Source of the DNA: Vitellaria paradoxa
Taxonomy: Eukaryota; Streptophyta; Magnoliopsida; Ericales; Sapotaceae
DNA: 64,000 nucleotides
Assembly (NCBI GenBank): GCA_019916065.1
Contig: CM034236.1
Span: 20,477,508 to 20,541,507 of the forward strand
Reading direction: 5' to 3'
In this document: positions 33,021-44,030 of the stretch, piece after piece
Layout: each line of letters begins with the position of its first letter
Position numbering within the stretch: the first letter of the stretch is position 1
Made by a program: the position numbers and the translations under genes
Notes under the pieces: generated by a model
The model's input: the letters and a program-made list of their open reading frames with translations, nothing else
Told to the model about the DNA's origin: nothing
The model's database searches: none

Positions 33021-36000
33021 TGTGGTTTATACATGAACAGCGAGAGAGTATATGCTTATTATTTTCTTTTATTTTTGTTTTTTTTAGGCTATGGATCTTG
33101 CGTTTATCCATCGTCTCCACGGTATGCCCCTTGCTCTTTTTTGATACTCTATTCTAGTTTATTTTATTTTTTATATCTTATTCATATTGCGCTCATGCTT
33201 TTCTTGGTAGAGTAGCCTGTTTTCTTTCTATTATCATTTGATCTATCTCCTTTTATTTTTATTTTTAAAGGCTTTCGTCTATCATTACTCTGGTTTTATA
33301 TGTATGAGTATGTATATACATATATATATATATATATAAATAGATGGGGACTATTTTGGATGCTTGGACGGTGAAACAAAGGGGTCTGAGACATGGGTAT
33401 TTGCTTTTATGCACAAAACCGGGGATGGGGATGTTATTTTTGGGGGTTCCATTGAGAGGGAGAGAGAGAGAGAGAGGGAGAGTCCGTGGAACGTCAGCGC
33501 ATAAAACCGTGTGCTTTTTGTCTTATGTGGGGGCTGTTATTGATTCCACGCGTCCTCATGCATGGTTGGGATTTGACGAGCTGATTTGTGTTTTCAATCC
33601 CGGCCCTGCCCTTGTTAATGCAGCTGCGGTTGTCGGAGTGATCTCTGTGGTTGCACAGTAAAATCTTTTGTTTTTGACCGTTGGATCTCTTTTCATTTTG
33701 TGTATGATCCAACGACTAGGGCACGCTTATTTGACAGATCAAAACATCTAAATACGAACCAATGTACCCCTATTGTATGGGACGCGCGCGGTAGTGTACC
33801 CTACGGTGGCTAATATTTTTGTTTTTTTCATTTCTTTCGAAATTTGAGGCGTCAAGGCGCCATCGAGGGGGCTGCAAATAATTTACGGGTGTTTTATTTA
33901 TGGGATATAAATAGGGAATTGGAAATGCATTTTATTTTTTTTCCGGACTAATTTGACTTTAATTTTGTGTTTAATTTGTGGTACTATGGTAGCGTTTGGA
34001 GTGATAAAAAATAAGAAAAAACAAGAAAAAAATGTAATTTGGAGTAAAAAATAATATTTGGTGTTTATTTTCGAATTACATTTTTTTTTTGAGATGAACA
34101 GTACCAAAACTGTTAAAATGATTTCCTGAATCCATTCTAACGGATTCAAAAAAATGCTTCTCTCTTTGGACAATGTCAAAATCGTTAGAACAGTTTTTTA
34201 AATCCGTTCTAACGGATTTTAAATCGGTAAACCGTTAGAACGGTTTGTCCAAATGTGTTCTAACGGATTTAAAAAAAAATAGAGATAAATTAGTAACAAT
34301 AGTACTCATTTGAAAGATTTCGATGCAAAGAATATATTTATAAAAAATAAAATTTCGCACTCAATTAATCTCGTTACGTATTTTCTATTTTTTTTAACGA
34401 AGTATTGAAATTTTTTGAAATTAGTAAAGGCGGAAAAAGTAAAAATGTGATAGAAAATTTTAGTGAGTTATAGAGATTGTTTGAGTTTTATGGAGTTTTA
34501 TAATACTCCAAACGGTGCCTATATATCTAAATTGGAGTTTATATCCCGAAATAGGAGATATACTATCTCATGGGAGTGGAATGATATATTCCCACTTTTA
34601 GATTTGTTTTTTATCAAAATTTAAAAATTTAAAATTATTTTCTATTACATTTTATTTCAAATTATATTTTTTATTCCACTTTATATTCTACTAACCAAAT
34701 AGTAAAAAAAATTGATATATTATCCCATAATATTGTTTATATTTTATCATTTAATCCATTGCCCATCCAATCAAACATACCATATTTGGTAAATAGGACT
34801 GTGTTTCGTTACCTTTTCTTCTTGGGTAAATGTTGCATGACCTTACTTTTTTATTGTTTTTTAAAGAAGATGTTTACTCTAAATTTAGCCATGAGCATCT
34901 AACTTGCAAGCAGGTTGCAATTGAAGTGTCAAAATTTGTCAAATTTTTTCAAATTTTACATTGTTAGGTGTTTGGTATGTTCTTCAAAAATTTAGAAATT
35001 TTTGCAAAAAGTTAAGAGATTTTTTTATGAAGTTAAAAAAAATTGGTAAAAATTAAAATTTTTTAATGTGGAAAAAGTTAGAGAAAGTTAAAGGTTTTTG
35101 GAGATCGTTTGTGTTTTCTGGCACACCAAATGGCTCCTTAATGTAATATTAAGGCCCATTTGGAAGTCAATGTAGGTGATTTTTTTATTTTTTATTTTTT
35201 TTTTTGTGTTTGGTAAAACAAATATAAAATTTTATTAATTTTTGACAACTTTTAGGTATTTAGGGAAAGTTTCGAGACCGTTTAAGTTGTGTTAAAGTGA
35301 AATGACCATTATACTATTCAGCAACTCAGCAAAAGTCGGTGTCTTGACAACTTGTCAACTCAACAAAATTAACAAACTTTGGTGTTTTACCAAACACTTA
35401 AAACACCAAGGGTTGGTGTTTTTTTTTTTGGTTATTTTTTGGTCCTTCAAATAGGGGCTAAGTCATGACTCGTGTTTTAGTAGAAATTTGGAGCCACACT
35501 TATAAGACTAAATATGATTTGGCGCATCTTGGCAACCAGACACCTTCAAATCCCTAACCTCCCGTGGGGAAGCCATAGCTTTGGCTAGTTCGGTTAACCT
35601 AGTTAATTTTTTTTTTTAATTAAGTACTTTTAGGCATGCATTTTTATAAAAAATAAAATTATCAGAATGTTTAACAATAAAAAAAATTAACGAATGATGA
35701 TATTATAGCATAGTAAGAGCAAGAGTTTTCACTTTTCACAAATGCACAACTCATAAATTTTAGTTACATTTTCACAATAACTAATTCACAATCACATGTT
35801 TTATAACGATATCTATGTTTTATATGTATATCGTTGCCTTATTAGTAGAAATGTATATCTCATAGATAGAATTCTTAATTGTGACTATATTCTAGATAAT
35901 AGAGATTGTATGAGATTGTGTATATCTCTTAAATAGAATTCTTGGTAGCCTATGTATAGTATATCACATCAATTTGTAAATACAACTGAGGATAATTCTA

Positions 36001-39000
36001 TTTTTCTTTAATTCATCATTTGTTTAGCATGGTATTAGAGCAACCTTCCTCGGATTTGTGTTCTTTCTCTCTTTTGATTGTCTTCTCCATGGGGGTAACA
36101 TCTTTTCTTTTTCTTTTTTCTTTCTTTAATCTACAGCTTTTCCACCTTACTACTATGATTGTCTCGACCACCATTGACAATACCTTACCACTTATGAACT
36201 CATCTTAGATGTCTCCTCTTTCTATTTTATTCATTTGGCCAACCACCCTCGATTAACTTTTGTTGGACAATTACTTACTAGAAACAATACTTATCACTTG
36301 TTGTCGGGTTGTCAAGATGGATTTAAATGCAACAAAGCAAATTTGGTTTTGTTGACAAATCTCTTCCCAAACTAGTTCATGTAGGACAAATTTGTTGTTT
36401 CCTCTATTTTGGATCAGTTTCTATTCTTATTTTATTTCAGAGTAGTACAAAAGTTTTATTTAATTAGTTATTTTTTATTTTGAGTCAAAGGCTATTTTGT
36501 AATCATTAGGGATTAAGATAAAGTTTGTTTTCTAAGTTTGATTAGGAAAACTTTTAGCAAACCTATTTTAATTAGAATTAAATTAGTTTTCTTTATAAAT
36601 AGGAGCTCTTGTAAACAATTTTAATTAATTAAATTATTCAATATATTTTTGATTAATTAAGAGTTTTGTGTTTTTGTTTAGTTCTTGTAAATTCATGGTT
36701 GTATTCTTGTGGATTCAAGAGTAACATGTTCTATTCGAGAATGATATCTCGTCAAATACCCTACCTCTGCATCACTAGTCAACAATTTCAATGATGTTAA
36801 GATATGGTTTTATCATGGCTTCTCCACAGTGTGGACAAAAGGCTCTCTAGCAATTTTCTCTAGTGCCAAAACCCCTGTGATCTTTGTCTTAAAACTTAAG
36901 ATGTGCTTCTCTCATAGCAATAATTTAACTATTTTTTTGCCTCAAAGCTCCATTGCGACTCTTCACAAAGAATAGTTTTCTATCACGCAATACTACAACC
37001 ACATTAAGGAATGTTAGGACGAAGTAGATGCCATTCAACAATTGAAAGATTGTAAATGTGGCGCTCTTAAAGATCTTAACATAATATAAGCCATGGAACA
37101 AGTGTTTTAACTTCTTACGGGATTGAATGACTCATATCAACAAATTTAGAGTCAAATCGTTGCCATGGATCCACTTCCAATTGTTAACAAAGCTCACTCC
37201 GTTCTCTTTTAAGAAGAAGGCCAAAGACTTGCATATGACTTCTTTATCCCTTGATGTCTTCTCGTCAGCGACCTTGCTAACAACTATTGTTCTGCTACCA
37301 GAACTACTGGCTCACACTGTTCTCCAACCAAGTGTCATTTGTAAGCATTATGGAAAAAATAGACACACAAATTATCATGCCCCGAATCTCGTGACCCGAG
37401 AGGTGAGTAAATAAACATATATAACATGCACATATCACCAATACCCTTATTAGACCAATACAATTACCCTGGAGCAATATACGTAATAGATAACAAAAAC
37501 AAAAATAAACCAAGCCTTAGCCATGTTCGTATCAATTGCGCTGACATAGGTTAGAGGCTTCATCTTTCGAAATCTCTCGTGTATTGGAACTAGTTTGCAA
37601 TTGTGGTTGTTAGCCCATTTGGGTGCCTGCCGCTCTCTCGACCATAGTCGTCGCCAACTATTGTAAGACTGCCTTAGCATCTACGGCTACAGATAGTGAA
37701 ACCTCAAATGCCCGGAATTGCAGCTCCTCTTCCCCCAGAACCCCCTCTTGAACATTAGGCTAACCTCAGTTGTTGTGTTATGATGTGTTTTGTGTTCTTA
37801 TTGAACAGGTGCATTAACCTCTTCCTAATCTATGAGGGCTTCTCTTCGTCCCCTACCACGACCTCTACCTCTAACTCCACATGGTGGCATCTCTTTTCTA
37901 AAAATAATAAATGAAAATATTGTAATTGTCAAATTTAAATCATGATGTTCAAACATAACATTATCAAATTTCATTACTAAGGAAGTTAGTACACTAAACA
38001 GTTACAAACATTACCCCAATTTTAATCTACTTTTACTAAAATTAAGAACATAACATGATAATGTTTGAGGAACCTTCAGACCATTCCGTTTAACTAGCAC
38101 AGGGAATTTCATTTCCAAAATTTTCCCCCTAACTTCAACCTCAGAGATATGGACAGAACCTATGAGAATGCCTTTTCCTACCACTACATGAGCACGTCAG
38201 GTAACAACGTCGTGGACAATCTATTGATGTATAACCCAACCTATGACACCTGCTACAAGCTCCATGCAACTTATCCCTTCAGTTAGAGCTTTCTACTATT
38301 TCTTAGGTGCTTGTTCCTTGAGTACCAGTGTTCAGAGTTATTGTGTTTTGAGTCCCTGTTTCACTTGAATATGCTACTATGTCAACTTGAGAAACTGTTA
38401 CAATCATAGACACTCTGTGCATTACCATCACTGGATAGGGATACTGAGTTGAGTAGGAAGCTGGATAAGGAACCTTGTATTGGAATGGATATTGAACTGG
38501 GTAAGGAACCAGATAAGACATCCCATATTGTGGAACTACTGGTATGTCTTAGATTTTTGCCCACTTTCTTAAGGTATGTTCTATTCCTATTCATTCAAAT
38601 GTAGCGCTATTGACATGTGCTCACTTCTTCTTGCAATTTAGTGCAGGTGAACCAAAATCCTTTTTTGGTAATCACATTAGACATTTCCTCCCCAACTACA
38701 CATAGAAAGGCTTAATTCACTCCTTTCACTTATGATCATCTTACCCTTAGGAGCATTCTCATCTTCTATCTCCTACTTTTTCATGATTTCAAAATATTCT
38801 AGAGCTTTTCATTCTTTTTAGGGCAACATTTTACTTTCTTGGTTTATTTGTATTGGGAATATTTAATAAGAAATTAATTAAATGTTCTTGGATCTATTTT
38901 TTTTTTTTTTTTTTTTTTTTTTATGTGGATTATGGATTCTTACTTCTCCTAAATAATCCCAAACATACAGGTGTTGCAAACTGAGTTTTTATCATTTACA

Positions 39001-42000
39001 TAGTTCAAAAGGTGTCTTTGAAACTATCTTACTATAAACCTCATTTAGGACATATACAACGGTTTTAAGATCTTTCATTCACAAAGTTATAGGTAACTCA
39101 GGTATTACTTATCATTTTCCTAACCATATCCATAAGGGTACAATTGCGCCTTTCAGTTACACTATTTTGCTAAGATTTATCTGACACTATGTATTGTGCA
39201 CATGTACTTAAACATTTAAGTTGTTTGGCAAAAATTCCACTTATATCAATGTATATTATTTCAGAAAGCCAAGTACTTATTGTGGCTCCTTTATTTGTGT
39301 GTTTGGTTTGTTTACCCTTTACACAGTCCATATATACACCAAAATCAACCTAATCTAGATTTAGAAGCATTCATTCCTTTACTAATATCTCCATTCATTT
39401 CCTAAATATGTGTGCTAATTTTTTATGCCACAAGTAAAATGAGTGCTTATTGGATGAGCCACATTTAGTTCCAATGTTATGCTACAAAGTAAGGAGAGAT
39501 TTAGAGAAAGAGGGTTCAAGATTATAAACTATTCACCAAAATTTCAAAATTAACAGGGTACGATTTCTTAAGTAAACTGAAAGTATTTTTGTTGAATTCA
39601 AATGCAAAATCACTTGTAGCAAGTTTTGACAACGAAACTAAGTTGTAAGAAATTGAACGAACATAAAGTGTATTAACTAAATCCAAACAAAATCTAGAAT
39701 CTACAACTAAATGGTGAGACTTCCCCTTACATTTTATACTGACCATCGGTCCTTTCCACAACTGATGTAGGAACACTCCAACAATCTCTCCTTTACATAT
39801 TGGGCGTTGGGCCGAAAGGAGTGAATACCCATTTTTCTTGTTGAGCTAAGATTGATGGTAAATCTGGGCTCTCATACCAGTGTTAGGTGGTTTTAGGATT
39901 CTAGGACTATCTTAATCTTAAAATTTAGCTAATGAGATGAGACTTTCCTTCACACTTATGTACTGATCACTTAGTCTCGTGGTTCAGGTTGTAAGGTATC
40001 CCTGTGTCGAGTTTAAAACATGAGTAATTAAACCAAAATCAATCCACCAGGTATTAGAAGAAATATCAATTAAGTTTGATTGGAAACATACTATAGCCAT
40101 GTGAGCTTACTCATATTTTCAAACCATACCTTGCCTTTCAGGAAATCTTTTTGAAAATGTCCATTATTTTTATAGTTGTGGCACTATCATTTTTCTTTGC
40201 CTTCTTACAGGTAGATTGATCAGATCCATCTAACTTGGATTGGTTACGCTTAATGCTTTTACCCGCTTTCTTATTTCTAGCTCCTCATTTCATCATTGTA
40301 TGCGGCACATGACTATTCTGTTGCTTAAGCCTCCCTTCTTTTTAGATCAACATACTTTGCAGCTCATTTACATTATAATTATCTTTAATGGTGTTATAAT
40401 TAATCTGAAAATGTCAAGTAAAAAATTTAAGACACAATGGTTAAGGACAAAATCATTCACGATTATGCCCAAAGTCTTTAATTTTGTAATCAGATTTGTT
40501 ATCTCAATAATGTGCTCATCCATGGTATAAGCACCATGAAAACGTATAGTGGTCAATTTAACTATAAGTTTTCCAACAATTAATTTATCAGCAGATCGAA
40601 TACAATCTTTAACATTATTAGGATTATTCTTTAGCATTCTTCATAGTAGGGAGGGTTGTCTTAATGTTTGCAGCAATAGTCATGCATAGGAACATTAAGC
40701 TAAGTTTGTTAAACTTAGACCATGCCTTATATTGGCCCTCTTAGGCTTACTGTTTTTATAAATAATAACAATATGTTCTTCAACAAGAAGGCACATATCA
40801 AGGTCCATAATCCCGAAACTAAACTAGCCCAGCTCATGCCACTCAGAAAAATTAATACCAACAAATCCAATGAAGTTTGAGGCTTGAGAATGAATTGCAA
40901 CAGAATTTGGAGCTGCAATTTTTATTATAATGTATTCACATGTTAATTTCACTTATAACAAAACCCAAATAATAATTATGCTATGGAATATTAAGCTGTT
41001 GATATTTAAGGACATTTAATTAGGTGATGCATCATTTAACAAAAAAAATATGACATTTGTAGATGTCTTATATTTTCCAATCAAATAATTTATCACCTTA
41101 TAACAATCATGCAATCAATATAATTGGACCTATGAGTAACCTAATTTTATAACTGAATAAACAATTTTTTTAATCATTATAAAATGTCAACAACTCAACA
41201 TTCACCATCACATTTGGGTACATGAGCAACCAAAACATGCATGGTCGAAATGAAAAATTATCTCTTAACATAATGGATTAGAGCAATATGATAAATACCA
41301 AACTATTCATAATGTGAATATTAGAATCAATAATAAAAGATAAAATAGTTAATTTGTTGAGTTAAATTAATAAAAATTAAGAAAAAAATATTTCTTCCTT
41401 CTTAAATTTCCCAAATTACAACTATAGATAAACAAATTGAAAAGAAAAATAACATAACTTAAGAGCACATCTCGAGAATGTTTAATTGTTGTTACAGTGA
41501 TAGAAGCCCTAATATATACAGATTTAGGTACTTAAAAGCAACATTAGTTAATGCTTGCAGTGGTCAACGTACGCAGTTCTGTTTAGCTGACCACTTAGAT
41601 AAATCAATTAATAAAAGTAACTAAAGCTGATCTCAAGCTGAAAATTGGTGATAGTAAGTGTCCGTTTAGGAAGGAAGAGAGCTTCTCAAGTTATCGATAC
41701 TCAACTTTTTGACTTTTTTAAAATGACAAAATTTACTCTTTTACAGTTTAAATTTTTTTTTAAATTATAAAGGGTAAAAATATGAAATTAAGAAAAAGTT
41801 AAAAAAACTAGTTGCAAAAAAATCAACTGTTTTCTGTTCTCAATCACAAAAAATGGTAACTAGTTACAAAAAAAGTTAATTTTTTTCTCCCCCCAAACTC
41901 AACCTAAGAATCCATATTTAGCCGTGCATGATCCTTAGGCTGTGTTGTCTTTGGTTGTAAGTATTCTCAATTTTGTTATGCCGCGAGTTACTATAATTTA

Positions 42001-42862
42001 TCCTTCTTGCCAGGAATGCAGAAAATAATAATAATAATAACCTATGGTACGATAATTGTGTTATTTGCATATTAATTTTATAATAACAGGGTATGATATT
42101 ATTATAAATTAAGATTCCAATTAAAGGTAACAACATTGTAATGAAATATTACGAGATTATAAGCAAGAGCTGTAATATCACATATAAGTTTATAATTAAA
42201 TAATGCATAATATTTAATTGAATACAAAGGATTTTAATTTTGCATGATATTCTTACATATTTTACCTTAATTTATAATTATATAGTCATGAATACAAATC
42301 TTGAGCTATTACTAATGACAATCTAAATGCGAAAAGTTATCTTGAAATATTGGCTATGTTTAGTGGCAAACAAAATAAAATAAAATCTTACAAATTTGTA
42401 CAAACACGAATTACGAGGCAATAAAATTTAAATTCTTCACTCACTGCACGAAGGATAGTTGACAAGGATGTTCCGAAGGTATCACTGCCGAAATCTGCTT
42501 TAATTTGTCCAGGGATAAGAACTTGGTCCTTGTTAGGCTTGTTTGAGAATTATCCAGGTAATGTTTGTTATCCTTGTGACAAGTTCTTAACAGCTGTTTG
42601 ATTCTTCAAAATTTTCAGCACGGCAGGAGGGACCGCAGGGACAGGTACAACTACAAGCCCTTCTTTCGGTGCACCCCCTCCGCCGGGAACTACACCCTTA
42701 AGTGGTGGCAGCGGAGGGCTGACACCTGGGGGGTTGACACCAGTTGAACCCCTGGGTACCAACACGAACGAATCCAAAGCTACATTGGAGTTCTCAGTTA
42801 GTTCAATTTTGATTTCTATCTCTTTGTTTCTTGTTCTGTCGTTCATCTATCAGCCCATGTAG
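32623..42862 (+). CDS. GPI-anchored X8-domain protein, PDCB type (three exons: 32623-32965, 33088-33121, 42619-42862)
   Basis: The spliced frame gives 206 residues plus TAG and is in phase at both junctions. Residues about 1-36 form a signal peptide (MGSSLLKVVAMTALLMG onward). The X8/CBM43 domain follows: ATWCVARSDAS, DYACGAGADC, SGLCYLPNT, AHASYAFNSYYQ, GSCDFSG, and YGSCVYPSSP across exon 2. It has the six cysteines expected to form three disulfides and the conserved WCVA, CGxGADC and SYAFNxYYQ signatures. After it comes a Thr/Pro/Gly/Ser-rich spacer and a hydrophobic tail (FSVSSILISISLFLVLSF) typical of GPI attachment. Family members bind beta-1,3-glucan and lie at the outer face of the plasma membrane at plasmodesmata. 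The start at 32623 is chosen because the signal peptide begins there in good context (ggccATGG), although an in-frame ATG lies at 32575. Whether this paralogue is plasmodesmal is inferred. Confidence 0.88.
32966..33087 (+). other. PDCB-like gene, intron 1 (122 bp)
   Basis: Starts GTTCGG, contains (CT)n of about fourteen units at 32990-33017, then a T-rich tract and acceptor tttttag ending at 33087. A (CT)n tract this close to the donor is unusual. Confidence 0.8.
33088..33121 (+). CDS. PDCB-like gene, 34-nt exon 2
   Basis: After the acceptor tttttag the 34 nt complete the Ser codon and encode YGSCVYPSSP, the final Cys-containing segment of the X8 domain, leaving two bases (CG) of the next codon. 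The donor is CG|GTATGC. In X8 genes an intron just before the YGSC segment is common, which supports this microexon. Confidence 0.85.
33988..34519. mobile_element. Harbinger-like MITE with internal palindromes (in PDCB intron 2)
   Basis: Ends GGTAGCGTTTGGAGTGATAA and, inverted, GGCACCGTTTGGAGTATTA. The body is partly homologous to the elements at 45016-45496 and 45692-46053 (shared ggtactcattttgaaag-like phrase and the arm gaaattttttgaaattagt). Near-palindromes around ccgttctaacgg occur at 34128-34147, 34200-34219, 34228-34245 and 34255-34270. Flanking tat/tat may be the target duplication. Confidence 0.65.
34525..34790. mobile_element. MITE of the 'ggatgggatata' family (in PDCB intron 2)
   Basis: Left arm gtttatatcccgaaatagg and right arm with atcccataatattgtttata, ccattgcccatccaatcaaac are inverted versions of each other. 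The family recurs in opposite orientation just downstream of the gene at 42990-43316. Exact ends are uncertain. Confidence 0.5.
35153..35458. mobile_element. Tourist/Harbinger-like MITE with TAA target duplication (in PDCB intron 2)
   Basis: Ends GGCCCATTTGGAAGTC and, inverted, GCCCCTATTTGAAGGACC. The element is flanked by taa on both sides (35150-35152 and 35459-35461), the 3-bp duplication characteristic of PIF/Harbinger MITEs. 306 bp, non-coding. Confidence 0.7.
35700..37420 (+). pseudogene. Copia LTR, primer binding site and gag relic (in PDCB intron 2)
   Basis: An LTR-like segment with TATA-like atgtatagtatatcac ends at about 36029. Immediately after it, tggtattagagc (36030-36041) matches the initiator-Met tRNA primer site TGGTATCAGAGC with one change. 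Gag traces follow with stops and frameshifts: a KMDLNATKQIWF-like motif at about 36320, then after an inserted LTR a DVKIWFYHGF region, FSHSNNLTIFL, ITQYYNHIKECWDEVDAI, CKCGALKDLN near 37055-37080, and a GLNDSYQQI / PLPIVNKAHS-type region near 37120-37200. This is the order of a plant Copia gag. The element is cut at about 37420. Confidence 0.75.
36377..36773 (+). mobile_element. Probable solo LTR inside the Copia gag relic
   Basis: About 395 bp interrupts the gag reading between two recognisable gag segments. It contains a TATA-like ctttataaataggag (about 36591) and a T-rich R/U5-like end, as in LTRs. The direct repeat actagt flanks it (36371-36376 and 36773-36778). The start around tgtaggacaaatttg and the end around ctctgca are not a perfect TG...CA pair once this repeat is trimmed, so the exact boundary is uncertain. 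Confidence 0.5.
37500..37890 (-). pseudogene. Gypsy gag N-terminus fragment (in PDCB intron 2)
   Basis: The minus strand begins with an ATG at about 37891 and an Arg-Gly-rich leader (MPPCGVRGRGRGRGR), typical of chromovirus-type Gypsy gag. After stops and shifts it reads TRDFERMKPLTYVSAID, corresponding to the conserved 'KPPxFxGxxDP' start of the gag core. It breaks off near 37500. Confidence 0.6.
38100..38600 (-). pseudogene. Retrotransposon gag-like fragment with zinc-knuckle trace (in PDCB intron 2)
   Basis: Minus-strand frames hold a Tyr/Pro/Ser-rich stretch (38303-38521) followed by CSRCHRLGYTSIDC-like residues near 38230-38270, reminiscent of a CCHC zinc knuckle, and then a possible aspartic-protease-like part. 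The element class cannot be decided. Confidence 0.4.
38640..40950 (-). pseudogene. Copia gag-protease-integrase relic (in PDCB intron 2)
   Basis: Reading right to left on the minus strand: gag N-terminus with GTNFLEWHELG and GIMDLDMCLL near 40730-40890; gag core KLTTIRFHGAY, MDEHIIEITNLITKLKTLG (40368-40637); a protease/linker segment; LVNTLYVRSISYNLVSLSKL (39522-39776), the pre-integrase motif usually LYVPxLxxNLISVSKL; then DCVKGKQTKHTNKGAT and DICGIF near 39240-39350; and TERRNCTLMDMVRKM near 39110-39150 from the integrase. Frames are broken many times. Reverse transcriptase and RNase H are absent. Confidence 0.75.
40951..42618. other. AT-rich distal part of PDCB intron 2
   Basis: No coding domain. 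Possible MITE arms near 41650-41910 (gtgtccgtttaggaagg and, inverted, ccccaaactcaacc). A T-rich stretch ahead of the acceptor at 42618 is consistent with its use. Confidence 0.4.
42619..42862 (+). CDS. PDCB-like gene, exon 3 (spacer and GPI tail)
   Basis: From the acceptor attttcag the first base completes an Arg codon with the two bases left by exon 2. The frame then reads TAGGTAGTGTTTSPSFG, a PPPPG / GGSGGLTPGG low-complexity spacer, TNTNESKATLE, and the hydrophobic tail ending IYQPM before TAG. Thr/Pro/Gly spacers and such tails are typical of this family. The minus-strand frame of 92 codons over this exon is a shadow. The local GC content rises as in exon 1. Confidence 0.85.
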
Positions 42863-42989
42863 CAAGGACTTTGCAGTGGGGGGGAGTCTGCTGAGTCGGC
42901 GAAGGGCTTCTAGGTTAGTACAGTTTTGTTAGAATTCGTAGCCTTCTTTTGGGTAGCTGTTTCAGAGTACCATATCTTCGGTTTTAAGG

Positions 42990-43316
42990 CTATGTTTGTT
43001 GAAAGATTGGATGATGGGATATAAGTAATATCATGAGATAATATATAGAATTGAATATAATATGATATTTTTTTTTTTTATGTGAAATTATTCTTTTAGT
43101 GTTTGATTGATGGGATATAGAGTGAGGTAAAAGATGTGATTGACATATAATGTGATAAGAAATAATTTTAAATTTCTAGGTTTTGACGGAAAACAAATCT
43201 GGAAGTGAGATATAAGTAATACTATACCTTTTATAATATTGCCTATATCTATTTTTTGGTATAAGTAGTTCCATAGTGTTAATAATCTCCTCTTATTTTT
43301 TTTTAACCAAACATAG
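42990..43316. mobile_element. MITE of the 'ggatgggatata' family downstream of the PDCB gene
   Basis: CTATGTTTGTTGAAAGATTG at the left and, inverted, CTATGTTTGGTTAAAAAA at the right bound a 327-bp AT-rich element. The inner phrases gatgggatataagtaat and agatataagtaatacta are direct/inverted echoes. The same family lies in intron 2 of the gene. No exact target duplication. Confidence 0.6.
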
Positions 43317-43490
43317 AATTAGAGTGAGTCTCACAAAGATATACCCCAATCCAAGTTTTAATCCAGAAAACAAACATGATCTAAGTTCCTTCTCTGGAAA
43401 GGGCTTTTAGGAGGCTTAAGATTTGAATGTTTTTGAGTAGTTACTTTTAGATTGGCAGGCTAGGTTCTAAACCTCACGGTCATTGAAACC

Positions 43491-43516
43491 TTTTTTTTTT
43501 TTTTTTTTTTTTTTTG
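43491..43516. repeat. Homopolymer T run
   Basis: Uninterrupted run of about 26 T; another of about 31 T is at 38899-38931 within PDCB intron 2. Confidence 0.9.
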
Positions 43517-43575
43517 GGGGTAGATTTTTACTAATTCAATTCAGTGGTCCAGTTTAAGCTGTTTTCTGCCACTTT

Positions 43576-44030
43576 CGCTCCGTTTGTGAGTTTAGGATAG
43601 AAAAAGAAAAGAAATGATTATATATTTCTTTTTTTATTTGTTTTTAAGTTTAGAAAAGAAATAATAAGAATTTTCTTTCTCTTTATTTGTGAGTTAAGAA
43701 TAAATGAAAGGAAAAAAAATATGTATGTTGTTATTTTACTATTAAATCATTTGAGATGTTGGAGGACCGTCAATTTATTTAGTTTTAGGATTTGTTTGTA
43801 ATTTTTTTCTTATTTTTTATTTTATGAGTAAATATGTCATTTTAAAAATTTCATTAATTTTGTTTTCCTCTCCATTTCTGCCTTTCTTTTGGGAGGATAA
43901 AATTTTTGAAATTTTAATCTTTTTTTTTTCATTTCTTTTTTTTAATTTAAAAAATTTACAGATAAATAATAAATTTTAAAATCTCTTTTTTTTATTCTTT
44001 TCTTCTTATTTCACTCCATCCAAACGATTG
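43576..44030. mobile_element. MITE-like element (GCTCCGTTTGTGAG family)
   Basis: Left arm GCTCCGTTTGTGAGTTTAGG and inverted right arm CAATCGTTTGGATGGAGTG enclose a purine/pyrimidine-rich AT body. A sequence starting gatccgtttgtgattttagg at 63724 is the start of another copy running past the window end. Confidence 0.5.

Larger units (their letters stand above)
33122..42618 (+). other. PDCB-like gene, intron 2 (about 9.5 kb) loaded with transposons
   Basis: Donor GTATGC at 33122 and acceptor attttcag ending at 42618. From left to right it holds: unique sequence with (AT)n and (GA)n (33122-33987; the open frame at 33344-33661 is not an exon, as its termini lack a phase-compatible splice); MITEs at 33988-34519, about 34525-34790 and 35153-35458; a plus-strand Copia LTR, primer binding site and gag (about 35700-37420) with a probable solo LTR inside; a minus-strand Gypsy gag start; further minus-strand gag-like DNA; a minus-strand Copia gag-to-integrase relic (38640-40950); and AT-rich sequence to the acceptor. 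Confidence 0.8.

Noticed and set aside
33344..33661. 105-codon + strand frame ending in a hydrophobic tail, considered as last exon of the PDCB gene
   Set aside because: Its hydrophobic end resembles a GPI tail, but no acceptor joins it in phase to exon 2 and it lacks the Thr/Pro/Gly spacer; the exon at 42619 fits phase, spacer and tail.
42568..42846. 92-codon minus-strand Pro/Gly/Val-rich frame
   Set aside because: It is antisense to exon 3 of the PDCB gene, whose + strand reading is in phase with exons 1 and 2.
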